DNA from: Delphinus delphis
Lineage: Eukaryota; Chordata; Mammalia; Artiodactyla; Delphinidae
Direction: 5' to 3'
Length of the DNA stretch: 64,000 bases
Assembly: GCF_949987515.2 (NCBI RefSeq)
Contig: NC_082693.1
Location: forward strand, 15,682,994 to 15,746,993
The notes under the pieces were generated by a model that saw nothing but the letters and a program-made list of their open reading frames with translations, was not told where the DNA came from and ran no database searches. Below, one piece after another: positions 38,476 to 50,679 of this stretch (position 1 is the first letter of the stretch; each line of letters starts with the position of its first letter). The translations under genes and the position numbers were made by a program.

Positions 38476-38580
38476 ACTTCACGGGCTTCAAAAAAAGTTC
38501 ATAATTTTGGAAAGAGATCAAATTCAATTAAAAGGAATCCTAATGCACCTGTGGTCAGACGAGGTTGGCTTTATAAACAG
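38476..38580 (+). CDS. PLEKHA5: PLEKHA5 coding exon: basic linker and first PH strand
   Basis: Exactly 35 codons, phase 0 at both ends, after a long T tract plus ttag acceptor and before donor gtattt (a weak +4/+5 match). The first two thirds are strongly basic (SRASKKVHNFGKRSNSIKRN), and the end, V-V-R-R-G-W-L-Y-K-Q, is beta strand 1 of the PH domain. The Lys of that strand is part of the usual phosphoinositide-binding motif KX(n)(K/R)XR, which continues in the next exon. The basic stretch could help bind acidic membranes; that is an inference from composition. The donor is followed by a run of T. Confidence 0.95.
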
Positions 38581-40908
38581 GTATTTTTTTTTTTTTTCCT
38601 ATTTGATGTGAAAAAAGGACAGAATCAAAAGGGACCTTTTCTGCCGAAGGCACCTAAGACAATTGTATAGAGTGGAGAAAGAACTGTAGTGGTCATCCAG
38701 ATTCTTCACTTCTTATTACCATGGAGAGAGTTACGGGAACAATGGAGAAGGAAAAAGTAATGGATGTTACTTAGAGATATTGTGGGCGGGGGTGGGCAGG
38801 TATTTCTGAATTTGAAATTAAATATATGCTGCCTGAAAATGTTAGGAACAGCATGCTAAAATTATCTAGGCAGAAATATTTTTAAAATGGAAAAAAAAAA
38901 CAGAGGTATTGCACATTTTTCTATCCTATAAAAATCATTGAAGAAATGTAGAATTATGTACTTCTCTGCTTTAATTTATAGAGAAATCTGATCATAAGTT
39001 GAGATTTTTCTGATTTTTTCAGATTTTTGCTTCTGTGCTCTCAAGACTGCTGTTAAGTGTCTGTACTGTTTTTTCTTTCTTTTGTTTGTTTGATCAAGCA
39101 TGGGTCACTCAGATACCCTGATAAGTTGGGGTTTGTATAGTTGTGTTACCTGGGAAACCTGGTAACTAAGCTTTTTTGGAACATTGTTGTACGTTTTGGA
39201 ATTAGTAGGGATGCATGTACGTTGGACTTGGTGACATCTATTTGGATTGCTCAGAGGCTTTTGTTTTCTTTTTCGCTTTCTAGTTTGCAGCTGGGTTTCA
39301 GATAAATGAACTCCAGATAACTGAGATAACTCGGCATTCAAGACCTTTATCTTTCTTTGTCCTGTCTCTCTGATTCTACATGTATACAGATGATGCAGAG
39401 CAAGTTAAATATTAGTCCATTGATAGTGTTAATTTATTCTGTCAAATATTGCTAATTGCTTTCAGATGGCCTAATAATTATATTCAGTAAAATTCATAAT
39501 GACTTTGTTACGAAACATTCATTAGACCTTGTTCTGTTTGAAAGTTGGGTGGCAACTAAACTACTGTATTGGCAGAAGACCCACTTAAAATCCAGAGAGT
39601 TCCCATTCAGATTAGTTTCGCCAATTTCTTACTGAGTTGATTGGGTATGTAACTTGGATACCAACTTTTCATTTTTACTTAAAGATCATTTACTATATTT
39701 TAACCATCTGACATTTAAACTTATCCAAGCTAAAAGGTTTTTTTTAACTAGACTTTCTGAGTCCAAATTCTATTGAAATAGCTCCGTGTGATATTGAGCT
39801 TTGTAGAGGATATAGGATTCCTTATTTTAAATGATTGCTGTTCTTATTTCTTGATCCCTTGGCTAATTTAGTATTGCCAAAGAGTTACCAACCAGTTTCT
39901 CTACCATGAGTGTTTATTTTGTAATAGGTGTGTGACTTACAGAGAATATTTGTTTGTAGAGCCGCTTAAAGATCTAAACTTTTTAATTATCTGTACTAAA
40001 GAGATAATTAATTAGGAGATTGAAAATACCATGTAATTTGGGAGGGCGGGGGAGAGCTTTCCTTAGTGTAGCTGTCAATTTTAAGGACAGATCCCTTACT
40101 TCAGGAGATTTTTACCCATGTAATTTCTTCAGTTCTAAAGGCATTTTTAGATGATAGTCACAGCTAGAAGTAAATGCACATACAAACTGACCTCTTTTTT
40201 GCCTTTGTGTGTGTGTGTGTCTCAGTCTGGGTCTGGGTCTGTGTTTCGTTTTCTCTTGTGGTTTTGCTCTAGTGAATGTGGGAAGGTAATTTTCATGAAA
40301 ATTGTGATTTTGTTGGAGCTTGGCATTTTTATTACCTAAATAACTTAGAAAAAGCTGCCAAGTAGGTACTCTTTTCTGCTGGATAAGCAAAACCCAAGCT
40401 GTCTGTGTAAGAAGAAAAAAAATGTTTATGAAATGTGTTTATATGCTAAGGTTCCTTTATTCGCAGTCATTTAAAATCACATCACCTTTGGAATAATTTC
40501 AAATCACATACTTTTCTTCTTGTTGAAGATTACCATATTTATTAAATCTGGTTTTCCAGAATGCACACGCTGCTGCACAGTTACATTATTCTCATGCTAG
40601 CAGACGTGTTCAATAGAGGGGATTTCAAATTGCTTGCAAATAGGAAACCAAATCACATTGCTTCAACAGAATTCCTTTTACATGACAGTGTTACTCTTCA
40701 AAGACCAGTATACTTGGGAATATCTTAATATGATACAAGTCCCTAGACAACAAACCCAAAATTTTGCTTAACGTTTTAGTTCGAGTTCTGTATAGCATAT
40801 GTCAAACACACCTTGTTTTAAAAGCTTATTTTAAATAAGAAAACCAGAAATGAGTTTTAATTTTCTGAAATGAAAAAAAAAATCCTTTCATATGCTGATC
40901 TAATGCAG
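38581..40908 (+). other. Intron, no repeat assigned
   Basis: Begins with a long T run after the donor. A short TG/TCTGGG-rich patch lies at 40205-40245. No second exon was found. Confidence 0.5.
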
Positions 40909-40981
40909 GACAGTACTGGCATGAAGCTATGGAAGAAACGCTGGTTCGTGCTTTCTGACCTTTGCCTCTTTTATTATAGAG
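40909..40981 (+). CDS. PLEKHA5: PLEKHA5 coding exon: PH strands 2-3, phosphoinositide-binding loop
   Basis: This 73-nt exon holds 24 codons plus one base, running from acceptor aatgcag to donor gtgagt. It enters in phase 0 and leaves in phase 1. It encodes D-S-T-G-M-K-L-W-K-K-R-W-F-V-L-S and then D-L-C-L-F-Y-Y-R. The W-K-K-R-W-F-V-L block is the hallmark of PH domains: the basic residues at the end of strand 1 and start of strand 2 contact the inositol phosphate head group, and the Trp-Phe-Val-Leu core packs in the barrel. The acceptor is unusual in that the 25 bases before it are A-rich and poor in pyrimidines, so the 3' splice site looks weak. Skipping this exon alone would shift the frame. 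Confidence 0.96.
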
Positions 40982-41464
40982 GTGAGTTTACCGTAAACAA
41001 TAGAATATATGTTAAGTATCAGATACTCTTTTAAAGAGAAAACATTACAAATCTTTTTGCTATTTTATTATCAACAAATAGTATCAAGAAAATCTTTTCT
41101 TTATTGACATGTAATTCTGAGTAAGGCGGAGGGACAGAAGGATATTGTGCTTCAAGCAGATTGGTCTTAGTTTTGGTCCAGTTTCTGTAATCTGATTGTG
41201 CTGAACTGATTTGTTTTGTGTGAAGAACATGTGAGTATTCACTCTATAATGTTATCCTTGAATTCAGTGCCTAATAGATGAAAAACGTTAGTTTGATGTT
41301 TGATTCTTTTTACTTGTCAGTTTTGTCAGATCTAGCCATCAGTCTGTTAGATATCCCATTCTCCCCAGCAAATGATTTTAGTGCATTAGATTAGAGACTG
41401 CCATGATGTACTAGCAAATAAGAAAAATAACATAGAATGTATTTATTATGATCCCTTCCAGCCG

Positions 41465-41466
<2 letters not shown>

Positions 41467-41497
<31 letters not shown>
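41467..41497 (+). repeat. (CA)n microsatellite
   Basis: About 15 CA units. Confidence 0.98.
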
Positions 41498-41499
<2 letters not shown>

Positions 41500-41640
41500 T
41501 TTTATAAAACAAAAAGACCTCCATGAAACATTGAGAAAGTTACAGAAGGGTTACAAACCAGGCTACTAATGTTGGTGGAGAAGAAATAAAGGTATTATTA
41601 AAGGCAGTCTTCATTTCTCTCTCTCTAATTTTTTTTTCTT

Positions 41641-41930
41641 TCTAAAATATTTATTTATTTATTTTGGGGCACAGCGGGTCTTAGTTGTGGCTCACAGAAT
41701 TTTTCCTTGCGGCACACGGGCTCTTTATTGTGGCACGCGGCCTTCTCTCTCCTTGTGGCTCAGGGGCTCCAGAGCGCGTGCGGACTCTGTAGCACGCGGG
41801 CTCTGTAGTTGCAGCACGCGGGCTCAGTAGCCCGGCAGCACGTGGGATCTTAGTTCCCTGACCAGGGATCCAACCCGCATCCCCTGCGTTGGAAGGCGGA
41901 TTCTTTACCACTGCACCACCAGGGAAGTCC
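41641..41930 (-). mobile_element. Long-type CHR SINE, antisense
   Basis: Antisense body with ATTTATTTATTTATTT-like tail at the left. The 'tgtggctca' and 'gcacgcgggctc' repeats follow, then agttccctgaccagggatcc and ccactgcaccaccagggaag (A-box antisense) at the right end. Confidence 0.94.
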
Positions 41931-43084
41931 ATCTTTTATTTTTCTTCTTCTTCTTTTAATGTTTTCTGGTTAATAAGTTGTTGATTAATAACAATTTTAA
42001 GTCAGAGTCTAGAGAAGTCTCTGATCATGTGCCATGTGGATCTGTTAGATACCACAGAGCTGGTATGAACAGAGAAAGGGGTGCATAGGCTGTGCTCTCC
42101 CTAGAAATCTGCTTCAGCTACAATATAAAATCATGAATTTGGACAACCATTCCTTCTTCCCTAAAGTCTGGTTGGAAACAGTCACTAAAGAATTAGATTG
42201 TCAGTGCATGATTACTCATTTATATACCACAGAATACAATAGAATTTTAGAGCCTATTAGCAGTTTTAAAATTTACTTTGTGATTGTCCAGAAGAAGGTG
42301 TGACAAAATTCTGTGGCCATCTATCAAAGCAACATGTGCATATTGACCTTCAGATTTAGAAATTACTAGAATTGTATTCATCTTTTCCCCCCACTGAATA
42401 CTGTGGTTGAGAAGTACTGCTGAGTCAGAATTAACCAGACCTATAAACTTTCATTTTGTCATAGAGATGTTGGTCAGGCCGCAACTGTGGTATTATCTTT
42501 AGTTAAGTGCCAGACTTACTCTACAATTTTCCTTAAAGGTTTTCCCAGTCTTGCAGAAAGTCAGGATTTGTAACTCATACATTATTCCTAAGCTTATAAT
42601 TTGTACTTTTCTCCCTTTTTCAGTACGTTTTATAAACCATTTAGAACTTTAAATAAGAACAAGAAAATGTTTGTTGCTTCTCATATAAAAATTTCTTAGT
42701 GTTAATTTGCAACAAAAAGCTCACTGAGTTCCTTGTCTTTTGCTGTTATTATTGCTCATGGAAAGGTGCTTGCTACTTGTCACCTTTATTAAAATAGAAA
42801 AACTTTTAACCTAATTTTTAAAAAGTAAAGGTGAATTCAGAAGCCATGTTGAGTATGAGATTCCATATTATTATTAACCATATGCATTTTACATTCAATG
42901 TATTTATTAATTTTAGTACAGTTCCCCAGACAGGAGGAATGTAAAAAAGAAGATATAGAAAGGAAAGGTATAACATTTAACTCACTTCCATTCTTCAGAT
43001 GGTTGGAAAGAAGCATATGATACTACACTCTCATTATTTTATCAATAGGAAATGTCAGATTTTAAATAAAAACTATCAGATTTT

Positions 43085-43310
43085 AGTGAGATGATCATAA
43101 TAGCTTGCAATTTTTGGAGTTTACTATATGCCAAGCACATAACATTATGATCTTGTCCATCTTTTCCTCACAGCCACCTGATAAGGTGGCAAATCTTATT
43201 ATTCCCATTCACACGAGAGGAAACTAAGGGCAGCAAGGTCCAATTGCTGGCCTGTCTCCCCAAGCAAGTCTCAAAGCCAGGATCTGCACCCAGACTCTTC
43301 TCCTAAACAC
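43085..43310 (+). mobile_element. MIR SINE relic
   Basis: 'gtttactatatgccaagcac', 'cctcacagccacctgataag', 'tattcccattcacacgagag' and 'gaaactaagggcagcaaggt' are in MIR order. Confidence 0.8.
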
Positions 43311-43328
43311 CCAGATCTCGTCTTCTCT

Positions 43329-43460
43329 CTCTCTCTTTTTTTTTTTTTTTGGCCACGCTGCACAGCTTGTGGGATCTTAGTTCCCCGACCAGGGATCGAA
43401 CCCTGGCCCACGACAGTGAAAGCGTGGAGCCCTAACCACTGGACCGCCAGGGAATTCCCA
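43329..43460 (-). mobile_element. Short antisense tRNA-derived SINE
   Basis: A T run, then ggccacgctgcacagc, then agttccccgaccagggatcg and ccactggaccgccagggaat. Target-site duplication atctcgtcttctct at 43315-43328 and 43461-43474. Confidence 0.95.
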
Positions 43461-43474
43461 ATCTCGTCTTCTCT

Positions 43475-44428
43475 TGTACCGTGAATACAATGGCCCCATT
43501 CATTTCTTCCATATGTCTCAAAGCATTTAATATACTAACATACAGAACGTGCTGTCAGAATTTTTTGACAGGTCAGTCTGTGTTTTACGGATATGGGAAA
43601 TAATTCAGAGAGAGAATAAGAGCTTTACTGTTTTTTTGCAATAGGATAGCATCCAACACCAGATGGAAGCCCAGGTTCCCACTGTTCTTTACAATATACC
43701 AGGCATATCATGAACACTGTGATAAAGTACTGAAATTGCTCTGTTCTGTAGTCAGTCTATTGATGAAGTTTACCGTGGGACGCAGTTCACTCAACGAATG
43801 TTTACTGAGCAGGACCCTCTTCGTTCCAGGTATTTTCAAAATAGCAGTGAAAGAAGGCTTCCATGAAGCTTGTCATCTAGAGAGGTCAGGGAGACAGTAG
43901 ATAAACTCAGATAAATAAACAAGACCATGGTAAGTGTTTTTAGGAAAATAAGGTCATGATATGAAAAGAAGGGCATGGGGCAAGGGCCTCTATGGACCAG
44001 GGCTCTGAGCCGATGTTTTAGGTAGCAAGATCCCAATGACAAGGAGGAGGCAGAGTGAGCAGAGCATTCCAGGCCGGGGGGGAGCAATAGCGCAAAGGCT
44101 CTGTGGTAGGAAAGTGTTTGGGTTGTTGAAGAAGCAGAAAGAAACCAGTGTACCAAGCAAGGAGGTTTAACAGTAGGGAAAGAGATGGATGGGAGATTGC
44201 ACCAGTCTTGGATTCTGTTGGAGTTTAGGTTCTGCCCAAGATACCATAAGGAAACAGCTGTGTATTTGTAAGTGTAAGAGTGATATGCTTTTGATTTACA
44301 TTTCAAAAAGCTCACTCAAGCTGCTGTTAGAGAATGAGTTATAAAGGGGAAGGAAGGAAACAAGAGTTAGCAGTTACTGTGTAGAAATGATGATGGCTTT
44401 AGACTAGGGTGGTAGCTAACAGGGAGCT
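43475..44428 (+). other. Intron with L2-like relic
   Basis: Bases about 43800-44130 (gtttactgagcaggaccctc, tctagagaggtcagggagac, gcaaaggctctgtggtagg) follow the order of a common old L2-like repeat. The 159-codon minus-strand open frame at 43836-44315 lies in this relic and is not taken as a gene. Confidence 0.45.
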
Positions 44429-44636
44429 TTTTTTTTTTTTTTTGCGGTGTGCGGACCTCTCACTGCTGTGGCCTCTTCCAGTTGTGGAGCACAAGCTCCG
44501 GACGCGCAGGCTCAGCGGCCATGGCTCACAGGCCCAGCCGCTCCGCGCCATGTGGGATCTTCCCGGCCCGGGGCATGAACCCACGTCCCCTGCGTCGGCA
44601 GGCGGACTCTCAACCACTGCACCACCAGGGAAGTCC
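44429..44636 (-). mobile_element. CHR-type SINE, antisense
   Basis: T run, then gcggtgtgcggacctctcac through gactctcaaccactgcaccaccagggaagtc. Target-site duplication cagggagct at 44420-44428 and 44637-44645. Confidence 0.96.
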
Positions 44637-45542
44637 CAGGGAGCTCTTTTGATGCACCAGACATCTTATTAGGTGGTAGGATGCAGAAATTAACAATATA
44701 AACCCCTCTCCTTATGGAACTCACAGATTAGCAGAAGGAGTCTGAGAAAAAATGTTATAGTATTCAGTTGTGTTGATGAGTGTTGACCAGGCCTGTGCAA
44801 GGAAGGGATTAGGAAAGAAGGGTGATCTTGACAAAGGACTTAGCATGTACAAAGCATGAGTGAGCATGACATATTTGTAAAATTTTACATATAGGACTTA
44901 AGGAATGAAGGTTATGTCTGAAGACGTAGCAAGAGTAAAGGCTAAAAAGTAGATCAAGGCACAAAAGGCATTTGTTTGTTATTCTAATGAATTTAAACTC
45001 CTGTCTTGAATACAAAAAATAGTATCAAGATCAAGTGTACATTTTAGAAAAATCACCGTAGCACTTGAAGCCAAGAGACCAGTTAGCAAAATATTGAAGT
45101 ATTCTGGCGAGGAACGATAATGAGTAACAACATTCCGGTCTGTAAGTTACTTACCCAGCTGTGACTGTATGTATTTCTTGTCTTGTTCCCAAACGTCTTT
45201 AAAGCGAAAGAAGGAATGGGGGAATCTAAAATGTCTCTTGCATCCGCTAAAATGTTGAGATTTTTATGGTTCCTGTCCCAGGTTGTGTTCCTCAGGAAGC
45301 GAGCCTTGTGATGGAGATCAGGGTGCAAGAGGCCTACTGGGGAGTGTTCTTGGTATCGGGACCTGGGCCCGGGAACGGAGGGAAGTAGGATAGGGCAGAG
45401 GGAGAAGTTAGGCTGCCGTGCAGTCTAAGAAAGGCCTGGCCGACTCTCTGTCCCCAACTAGGAGTTCGTTCTTTCTACAAACATCACTCAGTTCCTACCC
45501 TTCGCTTGGCAGTATACGAGGCCCGCTGGGTGATAGAAACTA

Positions 45543-45623
45543 AGACAGTTACCTAGGTAGAGTTAAGACAGTAAAAAAATGTCAGTAAGACAGTTGCCTA
45601 GGTAGACAGTTACCTAGGTAGAG
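45543..45623 (+). repeat. Local tandem repeat of a CCTAGG-containing unit
   Basis: The unit agacagttacctaggtag occurs three times (about 45544, 45589 and 45606), the second with one change (ttgcctagg). Confidence 0.85.
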
Positions 45624-45719
45624 AACTATAAAGAAAGCCATGATTAGGAACATTTAAGTGATCTAGCAGGGGACTTTTCGGTTAGTCATTTGACAGATGA
45701 AGATTTTATATGCCTTCAG

Positions 45720-45950
45720 TTTTATGTAAGAATGGCAGTAGTTACTGAACACTTAGTATGAGCTGAGTGCATTATTGCGTTCATTATGTCTGTTAAATAA
45801 TTTAACCCTCACAACAAGTTCCTTAGTGGTAAGTCTTGTTTTCCTCAGTTTTGTAGTAGATGAAACTGAGATGCCCAGCATCAGTAACTTGCCCAGGATC
45901 TCAGAGCTGCTTGGAATCTGGCCAGGAAACAGTCCATGATAATCCAATGA
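45720..45950 (+). mobile_element. MIR SINE relic
   Basis: 'tactgaacacttagtatgag', 'taatttaaccctcacaacaa', 'gatgaaactgagatgcccag' and 'taacttgcccaggatctcag' are in MIR order. Confidence 0.8.
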
Positions 45951-45988
45951 AGTCACCCTGTGCTTATTGATGCTGCATATTCTGAAAT

Positions 45989-46016
45989 AACTTTAGGAAA
46001 GTTATTTCCTAAAGTT
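45989..46016. repeat. Perfect 12-bp-stem hairpin
   Basis: AACTTTAGGAAA, loop gtta, then the exact reverse complement TTTCCTAAAGTT. In the transcript it would form a compact stem-loop. Confidence 0.95.
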
Positions 46017-47522
46017 CCAATTATGCAACATAGAAGAAGGTATTATTTGATAAAAAATGATCTTTTAATAAAAATGACTTCAAGCTGTTTCTGATTATAT
46101 GCTTTATATAAGCATAAAGTTGGATTTAAAATTAGAATATGACTCAATTATAGAAAATTGTCATGTTCTCTATAATTGATGTCTGCTCTCTGCCTTTTTT
46201 TTTTTTTACCTTTTAGAATAAATCTGCACTTTTGTTCATTCTTACTTGTATTAGTGAACTGTACCTGAATGAGTACAGTATAGTAAAAGCAAAATTTTGT
46301 TCCACTGTTGTGAGAAAAGCTATAGAAATAACCTCTAATGTGACTTTTTTCTTTTGGAAGTTTTACCATATAGTCTAGAAGTGAGGGGAAAATAAATAAA
46401 ATCCCTCGTTAAGTTTATAATAATAAAAAAACATGGTAAGCATAATAAAAGGAATTATTTCTCATTTATGGTTTTTCTCATTGGTAAGTTCATCAGCCTA
46501 GTGCACAGCTTTATTGACTTGTCTTTTGGGTCTCTAACAATGTACTATATGTATTTCAAGTTTCATAAACATCTCTGCCCCCAGGCAGCAAGTTAATAAT
46601 GTGACTCTATACTGTGCCGAGATTAATGTTTTATCTTTTTCCTGGGTATATTTTATGTGCTTGCCTTGTAGGCCTGTAATTTATTCCCATAACTTTATTG
46701 TATATTGTAGCGACTGATTAAAAACAACCCTTCAAAGATATATGCTTAAAAAGCGTATGATTTTTATAGCATAGTTTACAATAATGTATTTATGTGTATC
46801 ATCATTTATTCAAAATTTTTTGAGTATCTGCTACTGTTGTTCTAAGTGTCTTCATGGAGTTACATTCCAGTGGAGAGAGAAAGATGATAAATAAAAAACT
46901 AAAACATACAGTGTATCAGCAGTAATTGGGGTGGTGGTGAGGGGAGACAGTGGTGGAGTTCCAGAAGGAGAAGAGAGGGCTTTGGGATGGGTCAGGGTGG
47001 GAAGCACTTTAAAATAGAGCAGTCAAGGAAGGCTTTATTAATGAGAAATTGAGCCAAGTCTGAAGGATGTGACAAGTGAGCCGTGCATTTGTCCTAGCTT
47101 TAAAATGGTTGCACATTTATATCCTACCAGCCATGTGGGTGGATTCCTTTTATAAATTTTCTGTGTCCTCACTTATATGCTAATGTAGTTTCAGTGAATC
47201 ACATGTCAAAGGGCTTTGTAGCATGCAGTCTATATGCCAAACAAATGTATGCTGTTTTTCTGTCTAATTGACCTTTTTCTGACATGTGGGCCAATTTCTG
47301 ATTTGCTTAGGATAGGGAAGCGTGTTGAAAGTAAAGCAGTATATATACTCTGCTATTTAATATTTTCTTTTAAAACCTTACAAAGAACTACCTAAACAAT
47401 ACATGAATTCTTCATTAATATATGAAAATCTTTTGATTTTTTGTCAAAATAAGTTTCAAGAAAATTTATTCTGTTTCATGAGAACATTTAAAATTCTAAT
47501 CAGATGTTCAATTATCTCTTAG
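46017..47522 (+). other. Intron with L2-like relic near 46.8-47.1 kb
   Basis: Bases about 46800-47080 (gagtatctgctactgttgtt, gttacattccagtggagag, gcagtcaaggaaggcttta) look like the same old L2-like family as at 43.8 kb. The rest is unassigned intron before the acceptor at 47521-47522. Confidence 0.45.
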
Positions 47523-47623
47523 ATGAGAAAGAAGAGGGTATTCTGGGAAGCATACTGTTGCCTAGTTTTCAGATAGCTATGCTTACCTCCGAGGATCACA
47601 TCAATCGCAAATATGCTTTTAAG
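47523..47623 (+). CDS. PLEKHA5: PLEKHA5 coding exon: PH strands 4-6
   Basis: This 101-nt exon is bounded by acceptor tctcttag and donor gtaagg. Its first two bases complete a split Asp codon (G|AT), then 33 codons run to phase 0. The peptide is D-E-K-E-E-G-I-L-G-S-I-L-L-P-S-F and then Q-I-A-M-L-T-S-E-D-H-I-N-R-K-Y-A-F-K. This is the middle of the PH barrel, with the typical G-x-I-x-L-P strand and the R-K-Y-A-F-K strand. The preceding intron (about 6.5 kb) is the longest between coding exons in this window and carries several SINEs. Confidence 0.96.
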
Positions 47624-50600
47624 GTAAGGAAATAATCATACTTTTTTATTCTGCATTTGAATCTTGCACTGATTAAAAAGTGGATATTGACCATGGATTA
47701 TTACAAAAAGATATTTTAGTAACAGTTATTTTTATATTTAAAACATAATAGTGGTCTTCGGGTCGAGGAGGGGAGTGTCCCTTTAATTAGGCAGTATGTG
47801 CTCAAATATTTAGGGGCCAAGGGTCTTTTATGTCTCTACTTTCAAATGGTTCTAGTTAAAGCAAATATGTTAAAATGCTAATAATTGATGGCTATAGCTG
47901 TAGGTATCCTGGTGATCATTGTACTATTCCTGAAAGGTTACTGTATGTTTGAATTTTTTCATAGTAAATTTGGGGGTGGTGTGTTATTTAACATAATACA
48001 TGTGCATTCATGATTTTATAGGATATTTACAAAGATATTCTTGGGTCTAAGTACTTCACGAACATCAGATAGTTTTGAGAGAATATTGCAGTTGAAACAT
48101 TAAATCTATTACTAAATCTAAGCAGACCTGAGCTTCCCTCCCCTAAGTAACAATACCCACCCATCTCTGCATCTCTGTGATGTGCTGGCTTGTAGAGCAC
48201 CCTCAAGTAAGAGGCCACTTGAACGCTCAGTTGGTTATTTTTGTTTTCAAAGACCATACTGCATTCTTTGCTTTATGATTATGGCTGAAATAAATTTCAG
48301 AAGTCACCTATTTTTTTTTTAAATCAGTGTTAAATTAAGAACTCTGAAGGGTTTAAATTTTTCATTTTAAGGAAAAGAGGAAATACAAGGGTAACATATG
48401 CTGTTATTTAACAATGAAAATGTTTGCACCATTATAAAATTGATTCAATTTTTAATTACTGTCCACTTTTAAAGAGTACTCAGGACTGCAGCTGATTTAC
48501 AACTTTTGCCAATTAATGTGTTACATTATTAGCTATGGAGAAAAGAGAGGGAAAGGCAGGAGTGGTGGGAGGGTGATGGGTGACCTCAAAGAGAATGTAA
48601 TATCTGAGCAAAGACCAGTGGCTACAAGGGCAGTCGCTACCCATTTCAATAAATGTTATTAACAGTATGAACCAGAGAAATGGAATTAAGTATTTTAAGA
48701 TGCTATAGCAAACTCTAATACTGATAACTGAAAGTAATAACTTTTTAAAAGTATATTGCTCAATTCTGTGATACTAACACTGTTATTTGGGCACAGGTTT
48801 AAATTTTTTTGTTTGCTCATCAACTTGTCAAATGTTTATTGAATTTGTACTAGTCATAGGACATTTTGCTGGTTCTTAAACTCTAAAAAAACATAGATTT
48901 TTTAAAATATATAAATAGAATGTTAAAATAGCAGTAAAAGTGACCATGCGTGTTAAGTATATTGTCTCTGTAATTATTCGGTTTAATCTTGATTGGATTT
49001 TATCTGTAACGAGGATAATGATTTCTATTTCAAATTCTCTTCTCTGCCATGTTGTTTTCTCTGAATTTATGAGCCACTTTTACTACTAAGTCCGTTGGCA
49101 CTGATGCTGCTGCTTTCACAGTGGTAAGTAAAAGTTATAGACAATTGTTGAACAAAACTGTGGAACTTAAAGCTAAATCGGGAACTTTGCCATCATCTTG
49201 TAAATATTCCCGTTTGACGGATCACAAGCTTGGGTGTGGTGTGTTAGTGTCTTGAGTCCTGGCTACACCTGGGTCCTCTGAGCACCAGCCCAGTGTTCCT
49301 TCCGTTGATCACAGATAGGGGCAGTGGTCTTCATCCATTTCTCCAAAACCCCACTCAGCCAGTTCAGTGACTCTTGGTGGTGGTTTTAATCATTTTAACA
49401 ACTGGTGGCATTTGAGCTGTTTCTTTCACATGGTTTCCGTAGATAGCGTTACATCCCTTACGTGGTCAAGTGAGATTTGTCGGTTCTGTAAGTTAATTTG
49501 CTCACTGTGCTGATTGAATTTATTTATATCCTGATTCTGAAAAAGATTCTGAAGCAGCTAATTTGCCATTGTAAGTAAAGCAGATAGATAGTCAGGATCT
49601 CTGAGTGAAGTGTGTGGCTCCAGATTTACTCCTCTCGTCTCTTTAGACTAACTCTGTGCTTAGTGCCCTTACTTCTGCCTCATTCTATGCTGAAGTAGCT
49701 TTTGTTTCTTTTTCCTTGTCCTTCAGTGTCTACCAGGGAGCTGTCACAGGCATTCTTAAATGGAAATTAAGAATGGTTCCCCCCACAGAATTCCCCACCC
49801 TGGTCTTTGTTTTCTTTCTTACTTTTTTTTTTTCCCCCTTCTTTTTTAAAGAAATTTTATTGCAGTCTAGTTGATTTAACCATGTTGTGTTAATCTGGCT
49901 TTGTTTTCTGCTCTGATGTAGCTACTGCTGCTGTCCATCTTTGCGCTGCAGGCCCAGGGCTAAGCTGAGCACTCAGTGCTTGGACTTGGGTAGCTGTCCC
50001 CCAGCAGCGCCTTCTTTGTGTTGTTTTCTGTTTCTCTGGATAGAGGCAGATGGCCACCATAAAGGAAGAAACCTACTTACCAGTTATATAGGCCTCAAAC
50101 CCAGTGTATTTACATTTTCACTCTGAAACTTGAGAAGAAAAGCTAAAGGGCAGTGCCATTTGGGGTCATTTATAGATCTTTTATGTTTGTGTATAGATGT
50201 CTGTAAGGATTAGTCAACATGCTTTAAACAGCAGCACCTTTTAAGGGCTAAAGGAACTGGTAACACAGGAGGGAAATGCTATGATATGTACATTTCAGTG
50301 ACTTGTGTTGCTGGTTGCTCTGGAACATTCTTGAATAGAGAGATGTGAATTGTAGTAAATGGAAATTGCTAGGGATGTGTGCATGGAACAGGGATGGCCA
50401 GCTGCTTCCTTTCTTACCTCTTTCCCCTCCTATACATCTTTTTTTTTTTTTTAAGAAAAAGAAAAATGGTAAAGTTAGAAAAAATCTAATATGTATGTAT
50501 TTTTCAATATTGAATTGTATTTTTCTTAAGTCCCTCATTTCTATATCGGTATGTAAGACAAGTCTGCTTTCTTTGAAATTGGATAGTAATGATCTGTGTA

Positions 50601-50679
50601 GAGAGCCACCGAACTTTCTTTCTTTTTCTTTTACAGATACCATATTTCTATTTAAAATGATCGTGCCATTTTCAATCAG
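47624..50679 (+). other. Intron, mostly unassigned
   Basis: No repeat was assigned firmly. A short stretch at about 49846-49900 (gcagtctagttgatttaacc) resembles an antisense L1 3' UTR. A T/A-rich inverted tract (T run then AAGAAAAAGAAAAA) lies at 50440-50465. The 49091 cryptic microexon candidate lies here. Confidence 0.4.
49091..49123 (+). other. Possible 33-nt cryptic microexon inside PH-domain intron
   Basis: A 33-base open segment (S-V-G-T-D-A-A-A-F-T-V) lies between a weak acceptor (cttttactactaag) and a strong donor (GTG|gtaagta). It is phase 0 at both ends and matches the phase of the exons on either side. An insertion here would fall within the PH barrel, which makes routine use unlikely. 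Confidence 0.15.

Noticed and set aside
43836..44315. 159-codon open frame on the minus strand
   Set aside because: Lies in an L2-like repeat relic, has no known domain and no splice or promoter context; long for chance but not supported as a gene.
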